64,000 nucleotides of DNA from positions 1 through 64,000 of IMG/VR virus record IMGVR_UViG_3300008108_000033, one strand, 5' to 3'. Below, piece after piece: positions 24,120 to 34,306 of the stretch (the first letter of the stretch is position 1; each line of letters opens with the position of its first letter). Both the position numbers and the translations under genes were made by a program. The stretch is from a virus. A model generated the notes under the pieces. It was not told where the DNA came from and did not search any database. It worked only from the letters and a program-made list of their open reading frames with translations.

Positions 24120-24127
24120 TCTAAATA
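24120..24127 (+). promoter_or_regulatory. TCTAAATA box 5 nt before ATG
   Basis: TCTAAATA, ATAAT and then the ATG of the baseplate tube-cap-like gene, with no Shine-Dalgarno site. The CTAAATA form is close to late-promoter boxes described for T4-like cyanophages. Confidence 0.45.
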
Positions 24128-24132
24128 ATAAT

Positions 24133-24675
24133 ATGAAAGCTACTACCGATACAGGAATTCTTAGATTTATAGATGATTGCTACATTCAAGTAGGGAGCTT
24201 AGCCCCTATTCAAATGTATATTATGCCAGATATTTCTGATGGACACGATGCTGCTTACAATCAACAAACTGGTATTGGCAGAAGTTTGCCAGCTTATACA
24301 TTTGGAAACGGTGGTCCGCGAAATATTAGCTGGACAATTCACCTTTACGCTGATTATCCAGAAAGATTGCAGCTAAATCTTCAAACACTAAGAATTATAG
24401 AAAGTTGCACATATCCCAGAATTGGAGCAGGCAATCTTCCATTTACTCCGCCTTCTATATGCAAAATCAAATGTGGTCCTATGTTAGGAGATTATCCGCT
24501 GGCCGCAGTTTTGAAAAGTTACAGCGTTAGTTTCCCAACTGACATTATGTGGTCGGAAAGGATAGGCAATTTCGGCCCAATACCTTATAAATTTGACATT
24601 ACTTGTCAATTTGAGGTGGTTTACGACGCCAGCCAGCTGCCCGGTGCTGAAAGAATATTAACGGAAGGAAACTAA
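24133..24675 (+). CDS. Baseplate tube-cap-like protein (gp48/gp54 or CIS-tube type)
   Basis: The protein has 180 residues. A beta-rich part with GIGRSLPAYTFGNGGPRNISW then TIHLYADYPERL resembles the domain of contractile-tail proteins that cap or start the inner tube. The position just after the tape measure and before the gp53-like gene matches that role in known myoviruses. The C-terminal part (YKFDITCQFEVVYD) is again beta. Assignment rests on context plus a weak pattern. Confidence 0.55.
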   Translation: MKATTDTGILRFIDDCYIQVGSLAPIQMYIMPDISDGHDAAYNQQTGIGRSLPAYTFGNGGPRNISWTIHLYADYPERLQLNLQTLRIIESCTYPRIGAGNLPFTPPSICKIKCGPMLGDYPLAAVLKSYSVSFPTDIMWSERIGNFGPIPYKFDITCQFEVVYDASQLPGAERILTEGN

Positions 24676-24676
24676 A

Positions 24677-25012
24677 ATGGCGAACAAATTTACATTTTCA
24701 GACTCTTTGCTTCCTACCGATTTCGTTGTTACCACAAGCAGATACGTGAATTCTGGCGTGGGCTATTATGGCCCGCAAAATAAAATTACTTTCGACATTT
24801 ATAAAAGAAAAGAAATAACGCAGAGTGTTGATGACAAGTTTATGCTTATTACTCCGGGCTATCAATATAGGCCAGATTTAGTGAGCCAAAAAGCATATGG
24901 CATGCCTGATTATTGGTGGATTATTTTGCAGGCAAATAGGATAAATGATGTATATCAATTTACCACTGGCAAAACTATAAGAATTCCTTTTGACATAACC
25001 ACAACAACTTAG
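24677..25012 (+). CDS. Baseplate wedge gp53-like protein (LysM-type)
   Basis: The protein has 111 residues. YRPDLVSQKAYGMPDYWWII, LQANRINDV and KTIRIPF form the LysM-like signature seen in T4 gp53 and related baseplate proteins (a Tyr-Gly, paired Trp, Asn, then IP at the end). The ribosome site is AAGGAA and the start is 1 nt after the previous stop. It should join tube and baseplate parts. Confidence 0.8.
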   Translation: MANKFTFSDSLLPTDFVVTTSRYVNSGVGYYGPQNKITFDIYKRKEITQSVDDKFMLITPGYQYRPDLVSQKAYGMPDYWWIILQANRINDVYQFTTGKTIRIPFDITTTT

Positions 25013-25020
25013 GGGAAGTA

Positions 25021-26637
25021 ATGGCTAGAGCAGGAAGAACTTGTTTATTGCCCGGCGCTGCACAGCAGTTTGCTTGTGGTGTTATTGCAAAACCGCTTAT
25101 CAATAACTTTAATCAGGCTGTAAAAACTGGATTCGTAACAATAATTTTAGTTAACCGCCAAAAAGGTGCTAAAAAAATTACTGTTGGGAATCAATCTTCG
25201 CCTTTTTACCAAAACAAAACATTCGTAAAAAGTTTTTCTTTCGGCGGCAATAATGACGCCAGTGCCCAATTCGTTTTGTACGATGCTTCAGGAAACGACA
25301 TTGGTATATTCTTAGAATCATTATATTTAGACAGTTGTACAGCAGTAAACAATACTGTTCTTATAGAATTTGGATGGATTTTGCAAAACACTGATGGCAC
25401 TGTAACAAAGTACAGCACTGCCGATAAAACATTTGCTCCATACGCCAGATTGGATCCGAAAGCAAAACCAAATCCGGGAGGGTTGCTTGGATTCGTCGTT
25501 GACAGAATAGAAGTAAATCCTGATGCCGGCGGTGGTTGGCTTTATACAGTATTTCTTTCAACTCTTTTAGACAAAAGAAACAAGCGTGCTAAATTAGCAA
25601 CCCCGGCTGGAACAAATAATCATCCTGAAAATTTAAAAAATGCTGCAAAGAAGGCTTTAAAAAAGATTTGTCCTAAAGGAACAAGGCAGTCTTCTGGTGT
25701 TGTGTTATTCGCCAGAGAAGAAGGAAATGGATTTTTGACTGAATTTGGATTTCCAAATAATGAGGGGGGATTTAAGGGTCCGAGAAGTGTTTGGGATCCT
25801 AATCGCCTAAGCTGCGTAGGAGCAGTAAGAAACTGGTTCAATGGCCAAAGAACAGATCGCGGACTGGGCATGACCATATACACCGATCCCGCTATCGATG
25901 CGCCAAATATAGTAGTTTTGGAATCGGATCCAAGTTTTTGTATAAACCCAAGAGTTAAATATTGCCCGCAGAAAAGTGGGCCAAAATACATTTACATAGT
26001 AAACGGTGGAGATTGTAGTCCGGTTCTATCTTTTAATCCAAAAGTAACGTATTTTGCTAATGCTAGGCCTCAGGGCGGTGGCACTGGTGCGATGAGTTCA
26101 AAAGCTGTTCAGGCCGAAGCGAGAAAATTAAATCCATGTCCGCCTAATATAAATGATCCATTTACAGCCGTTGAGAATAGCGCAGAAGGCGTTCAAACGC
26201 TGGTAACTGTGCCTAGTGCTGCTATGAATTACAGGTTTCCGACGAATGCTGTAGAAAAACAGGCAATAGCAATTAATGCAAATATGATTGCAAATGCTGG
26301 AAGAATCATGACATCTAACATCGAGGCAGACTTAACAATACAAGGCAACCCGGAGTTTGTGAATTTGGCAAGATGTCAGGGACTACAAGTGGGAATTATA
26401 TATTTTAATGTGCCTGCCGTAAATGCAGGGCAGCAACCGGGCATACAAGGGCCTCCACAACCGGGCCAAACAGACTGGCTTGCTTCTCCTCCGGTAAACA
26501 ACACCTTTAGCAGACTAGATTATATGATACAGGGTGTTACTCACAACATACAAGAAAATGGAGATTACATAACAACGTTACGCGTTATGGCTATCCCTGA
26601 GTGGGCACAAAAGAAAAAGCGAACCAAGAATAACTAG
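25021..26637 (+). CDS. Baseplate hub protein (gp27-like)
   Basis: The protein has 538 residues with a strong Shine-Dalgarno site (AGGGGAAG). The N-terminal beta part (FVTIILVNRQKGAKKITVGN) and alternating-strand composition fit a hub with VgrG/gp27-like barrels. The gene lies between the gp53-like protein and the OB-fold spike, as hubs do. The C-terminal RLDYMIQGVTHNIQENGDYI resembles the end of hub domains. Specific identity is inferred from order. Confidence 0.7.
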   Translation: MARAGRTCLLPGAAQQFACGVIAKPLINNFNQAVKTGFVTIILVNRQKGAKKITVGNQSSPFYQNKTFVKSFSFGGNNDASAQFVLYDASGNDIGIFLESLYLDSCTAVNNTVLIEFGWILQNTDGTVTKYSTADKTFAPYARLDPKAKPNPGGLLGFVVDRIEVNPDAGGGWLYTVFLSTLLDKRNKRAKLATPAGTNNHPENLKNAAKKALKKICPKGTRQSSGVVLFAREEGNGFLTEFGFPNNEGGFKGPRSVWDPNRLSCVGAVRNWFNGQRTDRGLGMTIYTDPAIDAPNIVVLESDPSFCINPRVKYCPQKSGPKYIYIVNGGDCSPVLSFNPKVTYFANARPQGGGTGAMSSKAVQAEARKLNPCPPNINDPFTAVENSAEGVQTLVTVPSAAMNYRFPTNAVEKQAIAINANMIANAGRIMTSNIEADLTIQGNPEFVNLARCQGLQVGIIYFNVPAVNAGQQPGIQGPPQPGQTDWLASPPVNNTFSRLDYMIQGVTHNIQENGDYITTLRVMAIPEWAQKKKRTKNN

Positions 26638-26647
26638 GTGAAAAATT

Positions 26648-28888
26648 ATGGCAGTTGATGTTACGGACATGAATAACGTGCAAGATGAAGATGGCAACGT
26701 AAGCGTGGAGTTTGTTGCGTCTTTGGCTGCTAAATTTCAAGAAGTAAATTCCTTCGTTAATCTTTACAGGCAGAAAGCAGAAGGGGAAATAAGTCCCGAC
26801 CAAGGGTCTTATGGGGTTTATTTGGGATATTGTGTAGACACCTTAGACATTTACAAACAAAACAGAATAAGATTTTTCTGCCCGCTTTTCCACAAGCCAG
26901 ACACTCCTATCGGTTCTTTACCTTTTGCGATGCCAATTACCAGCTTCGGCGGCATAGATGATTGCGGTGCCAACTGGGTTCCTCCTGCGGGTTCTACTGT
27001 GGCCTTGGTTTTTGAAGGTGGCGATAGACTTAGTCCATTTTATCTTGGAACGACTTGGACTAGGCTAAATGGAAGTCTGTTTCAAGGAGAATTTTATAGT
27101 GTTCCCATGGCCGAGTATGACTTGTTGTATCAAGGACAAAGAGGTGGCTACCTTTGTGGTCCCAATAACGGCACACAACTGCTTCCTCCTTGGAACACAG
27201 AAAGTTACAACGGGTTTGACATTACTTCCATAGCTGATATCAACAACACGCCTAATCTTTTGCAAAAGATGACTTTTCCTAACATTTACGGTTTCAAAAC
27301 TCCACAAAAACACATGATGAAGATGGTCGATGGCGATCCAAAGTGTAATCAAAAATGGAAAAGAATAGAAATATTATCTGGTTGTGGTAACTGGTTGATT
27401 ATGAAAGACGACCATTTGCATTATTGCGGCCAGTGGGCGCATCCAGTATGCGGGGCTATACCGGGCGACACCAGTTGCCAAGTAGGAATAGTAAATCCTC
27501 CGCCGCAAACCGCACTCGACGCAAATGGAGTTCTTGTTCCATCAGAACCATCTGGTGGAATAAACGTTTTCAACGACGAAGTAAGCGAAATAGAGGATGC
27601 TTACGCGACAATAAATTTCTTTGGCGAAAAAAAGGAAGATCCACCCGGCGCATCGGTGTGCGGCGGTCGAACGATTGGTGGAGATCCAGATTATCCCGGC
27701 AAAAACACACAGGTTGGCGCGAATCCATTTTTCAAACAGCAAAGCGAATGTCGGCCATATACAGGGCCCCAGACACCGCAAAATAATAAATGTGATTTGC
27801 CGCAAACAGGAATACAGTTGCTAAGCATTTCGGGCCATACTTTTGTCATGGATGATTCAGTTCAGGCTCCCGAAGGTGGCATGGAATGGCAAAGAAGCAC
27901 TCAGCCATTTTCATTTGGATGCACAAATAAGTTTTTAGGAAGAACATACTGGAGGAGCACTACCGGCCATCAAATTATGCTAGATGATAGTGAGCTTTTA
28001 GGATCACCAGAGCAAACTAGGAGTCAAACTAATGGAATACAGTTGCTTTCTGCTTTGGGCAACTCAATAACTCTGTGTGATTCGTCTGCAGGGCCATCAT
28101 GCCCAAGCTTGGCGACAGAACAGCAGGGCATCAGCATGGTCAGCACCAGCGGCCACACTTTTACTATGAGCGATAATAATAATGATAGGCAGATTCCTTG
28201 TAGAAAAGGATATGGGGCCAGCTCGCCAGAAAATAACGCAAAACAAGCTTACGTCAGAATTAGAACCGGATATGGCACGACGATTGAAATGTACGACGGA
28301 GAAACCCAAAAGCACGCTACCGATTCTACATATTTCCAAATAACATCACCTCAAATTGGCAATAGTAGAGGTCCGCATATTATAAGATTACAGGAAAGAG
28401 AAACACAAAATGGATATGTGTACTTGCGCGCGGGCGGAGACTACAGACTAGAAACCTTCGGTGGTGTTTCTGAAATAATTGGCATTCCCGATAATGAAGA
28501 AAGCGTTGGCAATAAAGTCACTCAGGTCAAAAACAACAACTTTGAAATTGTAAATGAAACAAAATATCAGAAAAATAATTTGCATTTGAACATTAGCGAC
28601 ACAAAGGCTTTGGTTTTGGCAGGAAAAGACTACAATCAGAAGCCTACTAAAGAACAACTCGATGCAGAAGAAGCAGCCAGAGCCGCCGGGCTGGAAGTTC
28701 CTCCACGCGAAAAAGTGCCAAACGTATGTCCTGTACTGGTTTTTGATGGTGCAAGAGGTCTTATTGTATTGAGCGACAGGTTTTTTGCTAGCGCAAGTCC
28801 TGAAGCTCCTCCAGCTAGCATATTTAATTTGACCCCGTTGACTCCGTATAAGAACATCCAAGAGTTCAAAAAGGCTCTTAAATCATAA
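26648..28888 (+). CDS. Baseplate spike, gp5/gpV-like with OB fold
   Basis: The protein has 746 residues. Residues about 45-150 form an OB-type domain: GSYGVYLGYCVDTLDIYKQN, RIRFFCPLF, WVPPAGSTVALVFEGGDRLS and PFYLGTTW. Later come repeated segments with 'GHTFVMDDS' or 'GHQIMLDDS' and similar (GIQLLSISGHTF, GIQLLSALGN, GISMVSTSGHTF), which suggest a repetitive beta needle. There is no lysozyme domain, unlike T4 gp5. Shine-Dalgarno AGGTG. This is the likely cell-puncturing tip. Confidence 0.85.
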   Translation: MAVDVTDMNNVQDEDGNVSVEFVASLAAKFQEVNSFVNLYRQKAEGEISPDQGSYGVYLGYCVDTLDIYKQNRIRFFCPLFHKPDTPIGSLPFAMPITSFGGIDDCGANWVPPAGSTVALVFEGGDRLSPFYLGTTWTRLNGSLFQGEFYSVPMAEYDLLYQGQRGGYLCGPNNGTQLLPPWNTESYNGFDITSIADINNTPNLLQKMTFPNIYGFKTPQKHMMKMVDGDPKCNQKWKRIEILSGCGNWLIMKDDHLHYCGQWAHPVCGAIPGDTSCQVGIVNPPPQTALDANGVLVPSEPSGGINVFNDEVSEIEDAYATINFFGEKKEDPPGASVCGGRTIGGDPDYPGKNTQVGANPFFKQQSECRPYTGPQTPQNNKCDLPQTGIQLLSISGHTFVMDDSVQAPEGGMEWQRSTQPFSFGCTNKFLGRTYWRSTTGHQIMLDDSELLGSPEQTRSQTNGIQLLSALGNSITLCDSSAGPSCPSLATEQQGISMVSTSGHTFTMSDNNNDRQIPCRKGYGASSPENNAKQAYVRIRTGYGTTIEMYDGETQKHATDSTYFQITSPQIGNSRGPHIIRLQERETQNGYVYLRAGGDYRLETFGGVSEIIGIPDNEESVGNKVTQVKNNNFEIVNETKYQKNNLHLNISDTKALVLAGKDYNQKPTKEQLDAEEAARAAGLEVPPREKVPNVCPVLVFDGARGLIVLSDRFFASASPEAPPASIFNLTPLTPYKNIQEFKKALKS

Positions 28889-28956
28889 TACCACCTAAAG
28901 CACTATATAATTTATTAGGCTAAAAACTAATATAATTTAATAGTCTTTGGAGCAAT

Positions 28957-29373
28957 ATGGAACTTTTGGGATGTCCTTATCCTATTCAGAAAACGCCTTT
29001 AGGAACACTTCCGACCGTTTACGACGTGGAAGCTGTAAAGGCGGACATATTGCAGCTCATTTTGACTAATCCCGGTGAAAGAGTGATGATGCCAAATTTC
29101 GGCACACCACTTAGAAACCTTCTTTTTGAACAAAATGATCCATTGATATACGAAAAAATTAGGCAAGTAATTGTGGCATCTGTAACTCAGTGGGAACCGA
29201 GAATAGTTGTTACGGAAATTACTGTGACAGATGAAGCAAATAAATTGTCTGGGGACGCAGCAATAGCCGCAAATATGGACACAAATAGTGTTTACGTAAA
29301 ATTGAGCTTTTATTTGCCTAATAAAATTCAAGCAGTAGAAAGATTGGTAATAAAACTACCAACAGGAGTGTAA
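28957..29373 (+). CDS. Baseplate wedge gp25/GPW-like protein
   Basis: The protein has 138 residues, the normal family length. It contains DVEAVKADILQLILTNPGER followed by VMMPNFGTPLRNLLFEQND, the family hallmark (TNPGER, then FG, then L..LLFE). The EPR motif region is present as WEPRIVV. A TATAAT-like element and SD GGAG lie in the preceding 68-nt gap. It initiates sheath polymerisation in relatives. Confidence 0.93.
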   Translation: MELLGCPYPIQKTPLGTLPTVYDVEAVKADILQLILTNPGERVMMPNFGTPLRNLLFEQNDPLIYEKIRQVIVASVTQWEPRIVVTEITVTDEANKLSGDAAIAANMDTNSVYVKLSFYLPNKIQAVERLVIKLPTGV

Positions 29374-29374
29374 T

Positions 29375-30964
29375 ATGGCAGATATTTGTCCATTTGAGGT
29401 ATTGCCAAGCAAGTTGACTTCAACGCCGAATAGAACCACTCCAGTAAGTCTTAACTATACAAACCAAGACTTTTGGAGTTTAAAGAACCGATTGGTAGCG
29501 TATTGCAGAGATAATTTTGGATCTCAATTTAATGACTTTATTGAATCTGATTTGGCAATTATGCTCATCGAAAACTGGGCATTTATTGGTGATACATTAA
29601 GTTTCAAGACTGATCAAGTTGCTAATGAAGTTTTTATTGATACTGTATCTGAATTAGACAGTGCGTTCAGACTTGCAAAGTTAGTTGGTTACCAGCCTAC
29701 CCCTCCTATTGCTGGCAAAAGCCTGTGGACAGCAAAAATAAATACTCCGCAGGACATAAACCTAATCATACCCACGCCATTAGAAATAGATTTAGTAAAT
29801 AACAATATTCCAATTACGATAGAACTTTTCCCTGCAGATCAGTACGAAAGGCCATTATTAGATCAGCCTATTATTATTCAGGCCGGAAATCTTCAAAATA
29901 CAAACGTTGTTGGTCTGGAAGGGCAGACTTATACTCAAACTTTTGTTGGCACAGGAGACGTAAACCAAGTTTTAAATTTGGAATTTGCTCCAGTTCTTCT
30001 TGGAAGCATCAGAGTTTATGTAGATGGCCTTCAATGGAAGCAAGTTGAATTCTTCACCGAAAGCGCTCCGTTAGCAGAATATAGAATTGAATATAATTCG
30101 CAATATCAAGTTTTTGTTATTTTTGGAAATAATAGGGCAGGATTAGTGCCGCCAGATGGCGCGAACATAACTGTTGTTTACAGAGTGGGCGGCGGTGTTG
30201 TTGGAAACATAGTAAGTAATTTTATCAACACGGATATTTTGATTCCTCTTGAGGGTAGGGGATATAGTGTTCCTGTCAACTTTAGCAACTACACTAGAGG
30301 CAGATATGGGTACGACGGAGACACTATTGAAGACATTAGACGGAATTTGCCCGCGTGGACTAATGTTCAAAACAGGGCAGTAACAGGAACTGATTACAAA
30401 AATTTAGTAGACTTATTTACAACTGCATACAACGGCAGAACGGGAAAAGGACTTGCTACTTTGAGGCATAGCGGATGTAGCGCAAACCTTATTGTTTTAT
30501 ATGTTTTAGTATCAGAGGGCGTAGATGGGCTTGCTGCGCCATCATCGCAATTTAAAGTGGAACTTCAGGAATATCTGGATGGCAAGAAAATGCTCACAGA
30601 TAGCATTACAATACAAGATGGATCCGTGGTATATGTGCAATTGAATATTGACGTATTCTTAACGCCGCAATATCAACCATTCGAAGAACAAATTACAACG
30701 CAGATTCTTGGCGCACTTACAACCTTTTTCAACGTAAAGAATTGGAACTATGGGCAGGCTCTAAGGCAAATAGACGTTTTGAAGTCTCTTGCCAATATAA
30801 ATGAGCCTTATAAGTACGATATTCAATTTGTGGTTGAGCCGCAAAATTTGGCAAGTCCACTAGTTCCAAATAATCCCAATTTAACAAACTCTATGGAAGT
30901 TGTTCCGCAGTTTAATGCAATAATTAGACCCAGCAATGTTATTTTGAACTATAATTACGAGTAA
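29375..30964 (+). CDS. Baseplate wedge gp6/J-like protein
   Basis: The protein has 529 residues; the start overlaps an AGGAG site at the previous stop. The N-terminus shows LNYTNQDFWSLKNRL, FIESDLAIMLIENWAFIGD and TDQVANEVFIDTVSELDSAF, the conserved start of gpJ/gp6-type wedge proteins. A beta-rich middle with GNNRAGLVPPDGANITVVYR and a C-terminal domain typical of the family follow. It forms the baseplate ring with the gp25-like and gp7-like neighbours. Confidence 0.9.
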   Translation: MADICPFEVLPSKLTSTPNRTTPVSLNYTNQDFWSLKNRLVAYCRDNFGSQFNDFIESDLAIMLIENWAFIGDTLSFKTDQVANEVFIDTVSELDSAFRLAKLVGYQPTPPIAGKSLWTAKINTPQDINLIIPTPLEIDLVNNNIPITIELFPADQYERPLLDQPIIIQAGNLQNTNVVGLEGQTYTQTFVGTGDVNQVLNLEFAPVLLGSIRVYVDGLQWKQVEFFTESAPLAEYRIEYNSQYQVFVIFGNNRAGLVPPDGANITVVYRVGGGVVGNIVSNFINTDILIPLEGRGYSVPVNFSNYTRGRYGYDGDTIEDIRRNLPAWTNVQNRAVTGTDYKNLVDLFTTAYNGRTGKGLATLRHSGCSANLIVLYVLVSEGVDGLAAPSSQFKVELQEYLDGKKMLTDSITIQDGSVVYVQLNIDVFLTPQYQPFEEQITTQILGALTTFFNVKNWNYGQALRQIDVLKSLANINEPYKYDIQFVVEPQNLASPLVPNNPNLTNSMEVVPQFNAIIRPSNVILNYNYE

Positions 30965-30973
30965 TGGTGAAAG

Positions 30974-33900
30974 ATGCCTATTGTACCATATGACAAAAAT
31001 CCGCAAACTTCAGACACTATACTGTTTGATTTATTCACGCCCATGTCGGATGGCTGTTTTACTCAACAGCCTGTATCTTTTGACTCAATAAAGATTTTCT
31101 TCATTTCTAGAAGTCCCGTATTAGCAAACGAATTCACAAATCAGCAAATTACTTACGATCCACTTTTGCAACGCGCAGTATATGTTGCAACAGAAGATTA
31201 TTGTGTAGAAACAGACGAACAAATAAAACAGCATTTGCAAATACTAAAAGAACGACTTGAATCTCAGCTTCTAAATAATGCTTTGGTTCCAACTACTGGG
31301 ACAAATGTCGAGCCCGGTGCCGATACAAACACAACTTATTATTACGAATCTGTTAACGTATTTTGTGCTGGAATTGGTTGTGCTGACGGCGGAGCAGAAC
31401 TTTGGATTCAAGGTGAAGATAATTCTACGGCTATAGTACAAAGAGTAGAAGACGATCCGAAACTATCAAATGGACATTTTAGGTTTTTATGGATTCCGGG
31501 CCCAATTAAAGAAGGCGATTTTTTCATCTGTTACAGCTACAAGATGCAGAGTTCCGCTTACACAACCCAGACCATTACAAAATATTTGCACTTTTATGTA
31601 TCTGCTGCTATTCAAACAGAGGTAGCAATACCATCTCACGCGTGCCCTCCTGAAAAATATTTCACTCTTTTGAACAACTATCTTCCAAGAATGTACTTTG
31701 AAAAATACAGTGTAAATGATGACAGTGTTTTTACTCTTGAAGCATTAAATCAATCCATAGGAAAGTCCTTTACTGATATAGATAATCAGGTTTCTAGGCT
31801 TATAGATATTCTTGATGCAAATGTAACTCCTGAGCCTTATTTGACTTTGCTGGCAAATATGTTTGGATTAAAGTTAAGAAGCTTAGACATTACTAGATGG
31901 CGCGGACAAATCATAACGGCTGTTCCGCAATTTAAGAAAAAAGGCACTTTGGAATCTTTGAAGCAAGCGTTTTCACAGGCAGGAATTACCTTAACCGACT
32001 ATTTTCAATATTGGCAAATAGCATGGCCCCAAGTTTACACGCAAACACTGGTTTACACTAATAGCTACGAATTTGTTTTAGATGAATTTACTAGCGATAG
32101 TCTTTTAGATGATTACAGTGCTTTGTTTAAAATTCAACTAGCAGTTGCTGGCACATCTTTGTGGGTTGATGAGAGCTTGTCTGTTGCATCATTTTCGCAG
32201 AATGCACAGGGCCAAACAGTTTTGACTTGGGATGCGTCCGTAAAAACTTTGTCAAATGGCGACCAAATTTTGATAACTTATGTCACAGAAAACATGACAT
32301 CCACGCAGGTTGCATTATACGAATATTGGCGCGATTTCCTTCCTTTGCAAGACTTTAGAGATTATTTTCTCATAACTCCAGATATGCCGCCAAAAAACTG
32401 GAATATGAGACTAATACTACAAGACGATCCTTTGTTCTCAGTTTTTATACCTGTTCTAAATCCATTTTATAATCCAATAGTTTTCGGACAAATTAGAACG
32501 GAATTCCCATACAGCGAAAATGTTTACAACATGGATGAGTACAACGGAAGCTTGCGCGATAGCACAAATCCAGCAGATATGGCACCTAGCTATCTGGAAA
32601 CTTGTTCCGGAGCAATTAGTGCATACTATGGACTAACTTTGTTTGTGTCAAACTTAAGCGATTTCAGAATTTCAGAATGTATAGGAATAGTCAATGACTA
32701 TACACCATTTCATTCTGTTCTAAGAACTCTGAATGTTGTGGGAACATTCGAAGATTTTATCTTGCCGCCAATAGAGAGAATCGAATGGCTTATAAACACA
32801 ACTTACAATGACTACTTTATTGCTGGGGATGCTCAATTTGCATTTAATCGCCGATCTTTGTTTTATAACTATGGAGCATCCATGGCTGCATATACTAATG
32901 CAGAACACCAGATGACATTTTTTAGAACTGATTTTGCAACAGAAAATATAACTCCATTACGCAATGGTGCTTTAAATGTTTACAATAAAAATATTGTAAT
33001 TAAACCACAAAGAAATGTATTAAATTTCAATTCTTTAAATATTCAATTAACAGACAATCTTCTGGAAATTTTAGACGGCCCAAAGCAAGGCAAATATGTA
33101 AATAAAATCCAAGATGTGCAGCCATATAGTTTAGTATTAGACGAGAGTGGAACTCCCAAACCGTTTGCATCTATAACAGTAGGTTCGCCTTTTGGGTGGA
33201 GACTCAGCAATAATCTAACGACCCAAACTTTCACAGCATCTAATTTCTACCAATTTTCTTTAACAGATAAAGATGTTAATTTTTTAAACATAGCTTATGA
33301 AAAAGATAATCAAATATATCACTATGCAGTAAAAACTAAGGTTGAAAACGGGCCCGAGGCAGATTATATTCAAATAAATGGAATAAATTATACGATTTTA
33401 TATCTTAACAATAATGCAGTGTACTTGGAAAACAAAATTGCAAATCCCTTATCAGACGTGGATGCTGACGGAGTTACTTACAAAGTTATAATGTCTAGCA
33501 CTAATGAAACAATTTTAACTAGTCTAACCGGAGAGTATAAGGTTTGCAAAATTGCAAAATTTACTGGAACTTATGATTTCGCTGCCATTTGTTATCCGGT
33601 TCCGGGCCCAGATTTATATTATTACGATAACACTACATCATCATATTACAAATTTTATAGCATCGATCCCAATGATTCTATGACTTTTTATGTCATGGAC
33701 TTTGATGTTGGACTTACGCCAGTTTCAAAAACAGGAACTATTTACAACAGATTGATTGAGACTATAGGATCTTTTGAATATACTGGCTTGGTAGCAGATA
33801 TTTCGCCAACTATAACATTTTACAATCCAGAAACCGTAGTTTTTAGAAATCTTTTAATTCCCGAACGCACAATATTAACATTGGAAGTTGGATCATCATA

Positions 33901-34306
33901 CTACGATTATTCTATATTTGTAAATTTTGTGGATCCTGATAAAACAGTTCATGATGATAGAACTGTGGGGTTAGTTGAAATAAATGGTTATTTTTTAAGC
34001 GTAGGCACACAGATATCTGGCGGAGGGCAAAGTTTCGATTATGCCATAAACGAGTACAATATAATAAAGGAACCTAAAAGTGTTCAAGCAATAAACGGCC
34101 AAACATTGTATTATGTTGATAGAGCTGGCCAAGCTGTCTGGAATTACGAAACAAGTGGTGCTGGGGGTTTTATGTTAAATATGCAGGAAATGCAGCAACA
34201 ACAAGGCACTTCGCAGCCAAATGATGTTGTAAAAACAAACGAATCAATATCTTTCGTTGTGCAAACAAAAGATGGTCAAACTCAAAAAAGTGGAGAAATA
34301 AAATGA
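30974..34306 (+). CDS. Baseplate wedge gp7/tail protein I-like protein
   Basis: The protein has 1,110 residues. The central region LLNNYLPRMYFEKYSVNDDS through LEALNQSIGKSFTDIDNQVS and YLTLLANMFGLKL matches the gpI-type tail protein core. That core is embedded in a much larger beta-rich protein. The C-terminal part (QEMQQQQGTSQPND) is low complexity. Position after the gp6-like gene supports a gp7-like wedge. The end overlaps the next gene in ATGA. Confidence 0.8.
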   Translation: MPIVPYDKNPQTSDTILFDLFTPMSDGCFTQQPVSFDSIKIFFISRSPVLANEFTNQQITYDPLLQRAVYVATEDYCVETDEQIKQHLQILKERLESQLLNNALVPTTGTNVEPGADTNTTYYYESVNVFCAGIGCADGGAELWIQGEDNSTAIVQRVEDDPKLSNGHFRFLWIPGPIKEGDFFICYSYKMQSSAYTTQTITKYLHFYVSAAIQTEVAIPSHACPPEKYFTLLNNYLPRMYFEKYSVNDDSVFTLEALNQSIGKSFTDIDNQVSRLIDILDANVTPEPYLTLLANMFGLKLRSLDITRWRGQIITAVPQFKKKGTLESLKQAFSQAGITLTDYFQYWQIAWPQVYTQTLVYTNSYEFVLDEFTSDSLLDDYSALFKIQLAVAGTSLWVDESLSVASFSQNAQGQTVLTWDASVKTLSNGDQILITYVTENMTSTQVALYEYWRDFLPLQDFRDYFLITPDMPPKNWNMRLILQDDPLFSVFIPVLNPFYNPIVFGQIRTEFPYSENVYNMDEYNGSLRDSTNPADMAPSYLETCSGAISAYYGLTLFVSNLSDFRISECIGIVNDYTPFHSVLRTLNVVGTFEDFILPPIERIEWLINTTYNDYFIAGDAQFAFNRRSLFYNYGASMAAYTNAEHQMTFFRTDFATENITPLRNGALNVYNKNIVIKPQRNVLNFNSLNIQLTDNLLEILDGPKQGKYVNKIQDVQPYSLVLDESGTPKPFASITVGSPFGWRLSNNLTTQTFTASNFYQFSLTDKDVNFLNIAYEKDNQIYHYAVKTKVENGPEADYIQINGINYTILYLNNNAVYLENKIANPLSDVDADGVTYKVIMSSTNETILTSLTGEYKVCKIAKFTGTYDFAAICYPVPGPDLYYYDNTTSSYYKFYSIDPNDSMTFYVMDFDVGLTPVSKTGTIYNRLIETIGSFEYTGLVADISPTITFYNPETVVFRNLLIPERTILTLEVGSSYYDYSIFVNFVDPDKTVHDDRTVGLVEINGYFLSVGTQISGGGQSFDYAINEYNIIKEPKSVQAINGQTLYYVDRAGQAVWNYETSGAGGFMLNMQEMQQQQGTSQPNDVVKTNESISFVVQTKDGQTQKSGEIK

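Noticed and set aside
28889-28956. ATTAG...CTAAT repeat as a terminator after the spike gene
   Set aside because: Only a 5-bp AT-rich stem without a T-run; more likely promoter sequence of the gp25-like gene.
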